Shown here: in pieces, positions 15,020 through 20,139 of the stretch | How the letters are laid out: each line of letters begins with the position of its first letter | Numbering within the stretch: the stretch's first letter is position 1 | Assembly (NCBI GenBank): GCA_905211485.1 | Contig: CAJMAW010000053.1 | Location: forward strand, 1 to 20,139 | Direction: 5' to 3' | DNA length: 20,139 bases | Origin: an uncultured Lentisphaeria bacterium | GTDB taxonomy: Bacteria; Verrucomicrobiota; Lentisphaeria; Victivallales; UBA1829 | The notes under the pieces: generated by a model | Told to the model about the DNA's origin: nothing | The model's input: the letters and a program-made list of their open reading frames with translations, nothing else | Databases searched by the model: none | Translations under genes and position numbers: made by a program

Positions 15020-16114
15020 TTACAAAGCGCCCAGGGCAATGCTTCCGAAGGTGGCGACGGGCGCCATCTCACGGAAGTCCTCTATCGCCGCACGCAGCTG
15101 GCGCACCGTGTCCTTGAATTCGACATAAAGGGAATCGTCGGAAAGAAGTTTTCCGATGGTGCCCTTTCCGCCGGTCACGTCTTTGGAAAGGTTGTCCAGA
15201 TTCTGAGAGAGACCGTCCAGTGTCTGCAATGCGTTTTCCAGCGAGGCATAGAGTTTGCCGTTGTCATTGAGGAACTTTGCCAGAGAACCGTCGGATTCGG
15301 AGATTTTTCCGGCAAGGGCGTTGATGGAATTCAGGGAATCCTTCATGGAAAGATAGACTTCGTCGTCGCGAACGAGTTTGCCCAGAGTCCCCTTTCCTTC
15401 CTTGACGTCGGCAAGCAGAGTGCTGATATTTTCAGATGCCGTGGATATGTTGGCGAGAGATTTTTTCGCTTCTTCATACAGTTCCTGATCCTTGAAGAGC
15501 TTGCCCAAGGTCCCCTTCCCTTCGCGGAGGTCCTGGCAGATCAGATCCAGATTCCGGGAATTGGATTCAATACTGCTGATCACGTTTTTAATATCGTCAA
15601 AGAAACCGCCCTCGAAGAGTTCGCGGAGTTTCCTTTCATCTTCTTTGAGCTGGGCGATCAGGCCTGAAGCCTCCATGATGATGTCCACAGGGGGCTTCCC
15701 GATGAGCATCCGGTCGAAGTACACCGGGGATTCCGTATTTGTACCGGGAATGATGTTGACATAGGCGCCTCCGAAAATGGAGGAATTCTGAATCGTGATT
15801 TCATAGTCCTCGTTCATGCGGAGATTCTTGTTCATCTGGAGGGTCACAATGACCGAATTGTTATCCGGAGCCAGCTCGATTTTCGATACCTGCCCCATAT
15901 CCACACCGATCACTTTGACCTTGTCGTTCACGGCGAGAGCGCCCGCGGTCGGGAACTGCACCGTCACATACACTTTCTCCGACTGGAAAAGAAGATCTTT
16001 TCCCCGAATCATCACCGTAAAGTAAAAGAGGATGCAGATCGCTCCGATGCAGAAGATTCCGAGAAAAAATTCCGCTGTCAACAGACTTTTCTTCCTGATT
16101 TCCATATTGTCCAT
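15020..16114 (-). CDS. mlaD: MCE-domain lipid transport protein (MlaD-like)
   Basis: A 364-residue substrate-binding subunit of an Mla-type transporter, which moves phospholipids between the inner and outer membranes. One membrane anchor lies at about 13-36 and the MCE domain at about 46-124 (VYVTVQFPTAGALAVNDKVKVIGVDMGQV, then SSIFGGAYVNIIPG). The C-terminal half carries GKGTLGKL-type repeats at 199, 240 and 317, with a weaker copy (DGSLAKFL) at 275, spaced about 35-42 residues, each in a helical segment. MCE rings often carry such a helical needle. ATG 16114 has GGGAG about 13 bases upstream; M4 is an alternative start. It lies 40 bp after the ATPase gene. The symbol follows family, not proven orthology. 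Confidence 0.9.
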   Translation of the reverse strand: MDNMEIRKKSLLTAEFFLGIFCIGAICILFYFTVMIRGKDLLFQSEKVYVTVQFPTAGALAVNDKVKVIGVDMGQVSKIELAPDNNSVIVTLQMNKNLRMNEDYEITIQNSSIFGGAYVNIIPGTNTESPVYFDRMLIGKPPVDIIMEASGLIAQLKEDERKLRELFEGGFFDDIKNVISSIESNSRNLDLICQDLREGKGTLGKLFKDQELYEEAKKSLANISTASENISTLLADVKEGKGTLGKLVRDDEVYLSMKDSLNSINALAGKISESDGSLAKFLNDNGKLYASLENALQTLDGLSQNLDNLSKDVTGGKGTIGKLLSDDSLYVEFKDTVRQLRAAIEDFREMAPVATFGSIALGAL

Positions 16115-16154
16115 GATATCGTAAACTCTCCCATTCTGCGGGTTGTACTGTGTT

Positions 16155-16892
16155 TCACATGCCGTTCGCGAACTGGGCCGCGATGAATTCCTTCACCAGA
16201 GAATTGGAACTGGCGGCGAAATCGTCCGGAGTGCCGCAGGCGACAATCCGTCCGCCGGCCATCATCGCAATCCGGTCCGCAATCCCAAACGCGCTGCATA
16301 AATCGTGCGTGACCACGACCGAAGTCATATTAAAGCGTTTCTTCAATGCCAGTATCAGCTGGTCGATTTTCCGGGACATGACGGGGTCGAGCCCGGATGT
16401 CGGTTCATCATACAGCATGACTTTCGGATTCGTCACCACCGCCCTGGCAAGTCCGGCCCGTTTGACCATCCCTCCGGAAACGTCTCCCGGATATTTCATA
16501 TAGTCGGCGCTCAGCTCCAGAAATTCCAGAATCTCCATCACCTTCTTCCGGACCGCGTTTTCCGGAAGGCGGAATCGTTCCCGGAGAGGGAGCGCCACAT
16601 TGTCATACACTGTCATCCAGTTCATCAGAGCTCCGGACTGGAAGAGCATTCCCATTTTCATGCGCAGTTCGGAAAGTTCCTTTGCACTCAAGGCGGCCAT
16701 ATCCCGTCCGTCCACGGAAACGTATCCGGAATCGGCCGTATACAGCCCGATCATGTGATTGAGCGTCACGGATTTCCCGGTTCCGGAGGGCCCCACAATG
16801 CAGAAGGTCTCCCCTTCCCGGACCGAAAAACTCATGTCGTCGAGGATTTTCTTTCCTCCAAGATATTTCGTGACATTCCGGAATTCAATCAT
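16155..16892 (-). CDS. mlaF: Mla-type ABC transporter ATP-binding protein
   Basis: A 245-residue ATPase that powers the Mla lipid transporter from the cytoplasm. It has Walker A GPSGTGKS (34-41), Q-loop Q85, signature VSGGMVKR (138-145, the MlaF-type variant of LSGGQ), Walker B VMLYDEP (158-164) and switch His196. The frame is open upstream to 17072, but that part is the permease gene read in another frame. ATG 16892 starts the family's MIEFRNVTK and shares its first base with the permease stop (TGATG), so the two are translationally coupled. The subunit order permease-ATPase-MCE is the usual one. No separate MlaB-like STAS gene is seen. Confidence 0.93.
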   Translation of the reverse strand: MIEFRNVTKYLGGKKILDDMSFSVREGETFCIVGPSGTGKSVTLNHMIGLYTADSGYVSVDGRDMAALSAKELSELRMKMGMLFQSGALMNWMTVYDNVALPLRERFRLPENAVRKKVMEILEFLELSADYMKYPGDVSGGMVKRAGLARAVVTNPKVMLYDEPTSGLDPVMSRKIDQLILALKKRFNMTSVVVTHDLCSAFGIADRIAMMAGGRIVACGTPDDFAASSNSLVKEFIAAQFANGM

Positions 16893-17698
16893 CAGTAGAA
16901 CAGCCTCGTTATGATGTATCCGACAATCAGAATCAGAAGAAAACAAATCACCACGGAACTGCGCGTGGCATTCCCCACGCCCACCGCGCCGTGACGTGCG
17001 GACATCCCCTGATAGCAGCTGATCCCCACAATCAGCACCGAAAACACCCACGCCTTGAAAAATCCCACCCACAATTCCTTCTCATGAAGCATAAAACGCA
17101 CATTCTCACAGTACGCGTTCCATGCCACATCCAGCTGGGTATTCGCCACAAGGCCGCCTCCCAAAATACCGATCAGATCCGTATACGCCGTCAGTACCGG
17201 GCACATGATCATCATGGCGAAGAGGCGTGGCATCACCAGAAAACGGACCGGATTGATCGACATCACTTCCAGCGCCGCAATCTCCTGGCTTACCGTCATG
17301 GATCCGAGCTGAGCCGCCATGGCCGATCCCACGCTCGCGGCCAGAATCAGCGCCGTCATGAACGGCCCCATTTCCCGGAACATGGTCTGGGAAACAAGAT
17401 ACCCGACCATGATTTCCTGACCGTATGAGCGCAAAATCAGACCTGCCTGCAGTGCAAGGATCATCCCGGTAAACAGCGCCACAATGGAAGTCACCGGAAA
17501 ACTCTTCACTCCGCAGCAGTACATCTGAAGAATGATTTCCCGCCTGCTCCGAAAAAAAACGGGCAGAAAGGCAAAGGCCATGACAATCAATTTGCAGCAG
17601 CGCCCCACATCGCGGCAGAACTTCACAATGAATCCGCCGAGATTCGCCACGGGATTCCCCGAACGCGGAATATAATCCTGTTCATACGGTACGATCAT
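16892..17698 (-). CDS. mlaE: Mla-type ABC transporter permease
   Basis: A 268-residue inner-membrane permease of the MlaE family. Residues 66-90 form a hydrophobic segment and GPFMTALILAASVGSAMAAQLG (111-132) another. EIAALEVMSINPVRFLVMPR (139-158) is the family signature. Three further membrane segments follow. The frame is open up to a TTG at 17782, which would give 296 residues, but that TTG lies inside a promoter -35 box (17777-17782). ATG 17698 gives the normal length, so I use it, although its Shine-Dalgarno is weak. It heads the operon mlaE-mlaF-mlaD-kinase, with a one-base overlap to the ATPase gene. Confidence 0.9.
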   Translation of the reverse strand: MIVPYEQDYIPRSGNPVANLGGFIVKFCRDVGRCCKLIVMAFAFLPVFFRSRREIILQMYCCGVKSFPVTSIVALFTGMILALQAGLILRSYGQEIMVGYLVSQTMFREMGPFMTALILAASVGSAMAAQLGSMTVSQEIAALEVMSINPVRFLVMPRLFAMMIMCPVLTAYTDLIGILGGGLVANTQLDVAWNAYCENVRFMLHEKELWVGFFKAWVFSVLIVGISCYQGMSARHGAVGVGNATRSSVVICFLLILIVGYIITRLFY

Positions 17699-17748
17699 GA
17701 TTCTGTTGTCCGGCTGAAAAATTCTGTTTTTCGTACATTTTCCAAGAA

Positions 17749-17765
17749 AGGGATAATATATCCCT
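17749..17765 (-). terminator. Hairpin between the repeat-protein gene and mlaE
   Basis: AGGGATA (17749-17755) and TATCCCT (17759-17765) form a 7-bp stem with a 3-nt loop, followed on the minus strand by TTCTT. It starts 7 bp after the upstream stop and overlaps the -10 box of the mla promoter. It may be a weak terminator, an operator or both. Confidence 0.45.
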
Positions 17766-17782
17766 GAATCCTTAAAATTCAA
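17755..17782 (-). promoter_or_regulatory. Promoter of the mla-kinase operon
   Basis: -35 TTGAAT (17777-17782), 16 bp spacer, -10 TATATT (17755-17760) on the minus strand. The -35 box overlaps the end of the upstream coding region. The start near 17747 leaves about 48 nt before ATG 17698. Confidence 0.65.
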
Positions 17783-19289
17783 GGCTCCAGAACAGTTTCC
17801 ACTGAGTCGGATAGACGGCGGAACTGCGGACTTTCACCATGCCGAAGAAGAAACTGCGTTCCACATCGTATTCGATGGGGCGGAATGGGGTGATTTCGGG
17901 GTCTGGATTCTCTCCGTCGGTCTCGCGGATGACACGGTCCATCACGTTCCAGCGGACCTCGTAAAAAGGCGACCAGGAAAAATATTTATCCTTCCCGCGG
18001 ACATCAAAACTCCGGAGAATTCCCCACAGCAGATCCCAGGCTGTTCCTTTTGAGTTCTCCTCATAGGAACAGAGTCTCCAGAGCATGCTGAGGTTCCGGT
18101 CCACCACGGGGAATCCCCTCATCGGCGACAAATCCAGCGCAACTGCCTGAAAATGATCCCCCTTCTCATACAGGGACAAAAACGGCCAGAACTTCCTGTA
18201 ATACATCAGGCGTCCGGTGATTTCCCCGTTTTCCAGCCGATAGTCCCCGCGGCTCCAGTAAAGGGGAAGAATCCAGACTCCTTCGGTCAGAAGCGTTTCT
18301 CCCCAGTCCTTCTGATGCAGAATGACTGGCCACAGGTAGAAACGGAAATCATATTCATCACTGCGCTGACGTCCCCAGAGGGGCCAGAAAAAGAGGATGT
18401 CCCTCTGATGATCCGCCTCCTTTCCATAACGGAAAACAGGCCACGGCGCATGAATCCGGAACGAATCGGGAGAACGCTGATAGTAGAAAAGAGGCCAGAG
18501 CCCCGTCCAGGCTTCTGTTCCGTCGAGTTCCGTATGTCCCGCAAGGGGAAGGAAGAACCATCCTCCCCCGGGATGTTTCCCGTCCAGCGACTTCATCCAG
18601 TGGAAGAGAGGCCACAGAACCGACTGGTGAAGACTGCGCCCGTATACCTCGTTCACCGCGTAAAACGGGAAAATTCGGAATTTGTCATGCCGGGGACTCT
18701 TTTCCCAGTTCACAATCGGCCAGAGATATGCTTCCCCGTACGACTTTTCCTTCCATGTCTGCCAGTACAGGGGGAAAAGGATGAAACGGGTCTGATCATA
18801 TCCGATGACATCCCGCAGATCACCGTAAAAAGGGAAGACACCCCAGTAAAACTCCCCTTCCTTCATGCCGCTGAACCATAACGGAATCAGATAATCACGC
18901 CGCGTCCCCTTGCCTTCCCGGCTCCCGTAATAGCATAAAATCCAGCGGAAATCCGCAAAGGGAAAATCACGCCAGACGCTCACGGGCCAAAGATAGTCGG
19001 ATCCGGAAAAGCCATTTTCCTGATTGTCGAAGCTGCTCCAGAAGGGACGGAAGGCATAAAGAGTTTCCTCCCTGCCTCCGGGAGAGATCACTTTTTCCCC
19101 GAGCGGGCCAAGATATCTCCAATGGCAGCGCGTGCCTGTCACCGGATTGTCCCGCTCCACCGACCAGAAGGGGGGAAAGTCCGAATCGACAGCACGGAGA
19201 ACAGTACACGGCGCACTGAGAATGAAAAGAACAAAAATCAGAAACAGCGCTCCGCAGATATGAAATTCAGGATGGATTCCGCGATACAT
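17772..19289 (-). CDS. Secreted aromatic-rich 'LWPLF' repeat protein
   Basis: A 505-residue protein of unknown function with a signal peptide (about 1-33, a hydrophobic core then SAPCTVLRA). The mature part is mostly short repeats of about 20-30 residues built around [LF]WP[LVI], FPLYW, FFLPL and IFPFY, separated by charged turns. The alternation of aromatic and polar residues suggests beta strands, perhaps an outer-membrane barrel or a beta-rich repeat fold. This is inference. The frame opens at a GTG at 19349, but that codon lies in a promoter spacer. ATG 19289 has GGGAG six bases upstream and starts the signal peptide, so I use it. It precedes the mla operon on the same strand, and run-through into mlaE is possible. 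Confidence 0.75.
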   Translation of the reverse strand: MYRGIHPEFHICGALFLIFVLFILSAPCTVLRAVDSDFPPFWSVERDNPVTGTRCHWRYLGPLGEKVISPGGREETLYAFRPFWSSFDNQENGFSGSDYLWPVSVWRDFPFADFRWILCYYGSREGKGTRRDYLIPLWFSGMKEGEFYWGVFPFYGDLRDVIGYDQTRFILFPLYWQTWKEKSYGEAYLWPIVNWEKSPRHDKFRIFPFYAVNEVYGRSLHQSVLWPLFHWMKSLDGKHPGGGWFFLPLAGHTELDGTEAWTGLWPLFYYQRSPDSFRIHAPWPVFRYGKEADHQRDILFFWPLWGRQRSDEYDFRFYLWPVILHQKDWGETLLTEGVWILPLYWSRGDYRLENGEITGRLMYYRKFWPFLSLYEKGDHFQAVALDLSPMRGFPVVDRNLSMLWRLCSYEENSKGTAWDLLWGILRSFDVRGKDKYFSWSPFYEVRWNVMDRVIRETDGENPDPEITPFRPIEYDVERSFFFGMVKVRSSAVYPTQWKLFWSLEF

Positions 19290-19337
19290 TCCGTTCTCCC
19301 TGCAGCAGGTTCCGAAGTCGAAAATCAATTTCCGGGT

Positions 19338-19365
19338 AATATACTTCACGGCGGAAAAACTTCAA
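19338..19365 (-). promoter_or_regulatory. Promoter of the aromatic-repeat protein gene
   Basis: -35 TTGAAG (19360-19365), 16 bp spacer, -10 TATATT (19338-19343) on the minus strand. The start near 19331 leaves about 42 nt before ATG 19289. This is the evidence against the GTG start at 19349. Confidence 0.65.
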
Positions 19366-19408
19366 AACAAAAGCGGGGGAAAAATGAAGAAACTCTCAGC
19401 GCGGCGGC

Positions 19409-19437
19409 TTGATTGTTGCCGGAAATCAGTATATATT
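19409..19437 (+). promoter_or_regulatory. Candidate promoter of the MarR-family gene
   Basis: -35 TTGATT (19409-19414), 17 bp spacer, -10 TATATT (19432-19437), or 15 bp to TATATA (19430-19435). The start would be near 19444, at the edge of the inverted repeat described next. It diverges from the repeat-protein promoter. Confidence 0.6.
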
Positions 19438-19444
19438 CATGAAA

Positions 19445-19468
19445 TCAGGGAGTTTGTCTCATCCCTGA
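19445..19468. promoter_or_regulatory. Candidate MarR operator
   Basis: TCAGGGA (19445-19451) and TCCCTGA (19462-19468) are perfect inverted repeats with centres 17 bp apart, spanning the predicted transcription start and ending before the ribosome-binding site. MarR dimers commonly repress from sites placed like this, so autoregulation is likely. It could also fold as an mRNA hairpin. Confidence 0.55.
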
Positions 19469-19489
19469 GATCACAGGAGGGTGTTTCCA

Positions 19490-19957
19490 ATGAGCGGACA
19501 GCAGGCAAGGCCGGATATGGTTTTCATGAAACTGTTCGATATCGTCGAACAGCTGCGCAGCGACAGTTTGAGCTGTATGGGAAAGGAAAGCGCAGAACGC
19601 CTTCTCTTCCTGAACGCGCGCCAGGGAAAGGCTCTTGTGACTGTCAGCAACATGACCAGGACGACTCCTGAAGGCATCTCTCTCAAAGCACTCGCGGAAA
19701 GACTCGGAACCACTCTGCCCGCCACTTCCGTCCTCGTGGACTCACTCGTCAAAAGCGGTTTCTTCGAGCGGGACCACAGTCCCATCGACCGCAGAGCCAT
19801 CTGTATCAGGCTCTCCCCCGAAGGAAAAAAGATCTTCGACAGGATCTGCTCTTACATGAGAGTCACTACGGAGGAACTCACCAGAGGAATTCCCGCGGAA
19901 AAATTCGATGTCTTCATCGAAGTCATTGAAATGATCCATTCAAAGCTGTACCGCTGA
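19490..19957 (+). CDS. MarR-family transcriptional regulator
   Basis: A 155-residue winged-helix regulator. Residues 63-108 form the winged helix: ISLKALAERLGTTLPATSVLVDSLVKSGFFERDHSPIDRRAICIRLS. The DRR motif at 100-102 in the wing is the family hallmark, and flanking helices would form the dimer interface. The frame opens at a GTG at 19481, but AGGAGG at 19475-19480 sits nine bases from ATG 19490, so I chose the ATG. It is divergent from the aromatic-repeat gene and has an inverted repeat at its own start site, so it probably represses itself and perhaps its neighbour. The ligand is unknown. Confidence 0.9.
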   Translation: MSGQQARPDMVFMKLFDIVEQLRSDSLSCMGKESAERLLFLNARQGKALVTVSNMTRTTPEGISLKALAERLGTTLPATSVLVDSLVKSGFFERDHSPIDRRAICIRLSPEGKKIFDRICSYMRVTTEELTRGIPAEKFDVFIEVIEMIHSKLYR

Positions 19958-20089
19958 GACCTGGCCTGTCGTCATCCAGCCCCCCTCCGGAGGAAAAGGC
20001 GGCGGCAGAAAATGAGGGAACTGTGTGCGGGGAAGAAATATTCAGACGTTCGCCCGCTATTCTCCCGGGAACCTCTATCAATGTTTTTT

Positions 20090-20117
20090 TTGACAGAAAT
20101 CTCGTTTGTTTCTATTT
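20090..20117 (+). promoter_or_regulatory. Outward promoter at the right edge
   Basis: -35 TTGACA (20090-20095), with a -10 of CTATTT (20112-20117) at 16 bp or TATTTG at 17 bp. It would drive a gene beyond the window. The -35 is perfect, the -10 is mediocre. Confidence 0.45.
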
Positions 20118-20139
20118 GAAAATCTCCCAATGAGATTTT
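20097..20139. promoter_or_regulatory. Operator-like AAATCTC half-sites at the right edge
   Basis: AAAATCTC (20119-20126) and GAGATTTT (20132-20139) form a perfect 8-bp inverted repeat around CCAAT at the predicted start site. A third half-site, AAATCTC (20097-20103), lies in the promoter spacer 23 bp upstream, about two helical turns. This suggests repressor control. An RNA hairpin is the alternative. Confidence 0.5.

Noticed and set aside
16893..17072. 60-residue N-terminal extension of the ATPase
   Set aside because: It is the permease C-terminus in another frame. The ATPase fold begins at the ATG coupled to the permease stop.
18153..18881. 242-codon plus-strand frame
   Set aside because: Antisense to the aromatic-repeat gene and shows only its mirrored repeats.

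Overview
The window looks like chromosomal DNA from a Gram-negative bacterium of the PVC group, most likely Lentisphaerota (Victivallis-like). This rests on gene content and style: an ADP-heptose-type glycosyltransferase, an Mla/MCE lipid transporter without mlaB or mlaC, a transmembrane Ser/Thr kinase with an N-terminal zinc ribbon, an AsmA-like protein, a secreted aromatic 'LWPLF' repeat protein, and codon use rich in GGA, TCC, CGG and GAA. The placement is inferred, not searched. No insertion sequence, CRISPR array or prophage was found.

Layout. 1-2340: a GT4 glycosyltransferase (+) and a GT9 heptosyltransferase (-) converge and overlap by 44 bp. 2341-4466: a long gene-free, pyrimidine-biased stretch with hairpins, then an AzgA-type purine permease (+). 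4467-5665: gene-poor DNA with one small AT-rich membrane-protein gene. 5666-7520: tRNA-Ala(CGC) (-), with promoter and terminator, diverges from an RpoD-type sigma factor (+). 7832-9207: a bidirectional terminator, an AsmA-like membrane-anchored protein (-) and rpmB (-). 9815-11796: a SecD-head-like exported protein (-), translationally coupled to an NtrC-family regulator (-) that has lost its receiver aspartate, GAFTGA loop and Walker B acids. 11948-17698: a small hypothetical gene, a large Ser/Thr kinase and mlaD-mlaF-mlaE, all (-), transcribed mlaE-mlaF-mlaD-kinase. 17772-19957: the aromatic-repeat protein (-) diverges from a MarR regulator (+) with a candidate operator. The right edge holds an outward promoter with an operator-like palindrome.

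Envelope biology dominates: sugar transferases, the Mla transporter, the AsmA-like protein, a secreted repeat protein and a kinase placed to sense or control the envelope. Many candidate promoters share TTGAnn, a 15-17 bp (usually 16 bp) spacer and TATATT. They correct two start sites: the upstream TTG and GTG codons of mlaE and the repeat-protein gene lie inside promoters. The best candidates for something undescribed are the degenerate NtrC-like regulator with its SecD-head-like partner, and the Mla-kinase operon.
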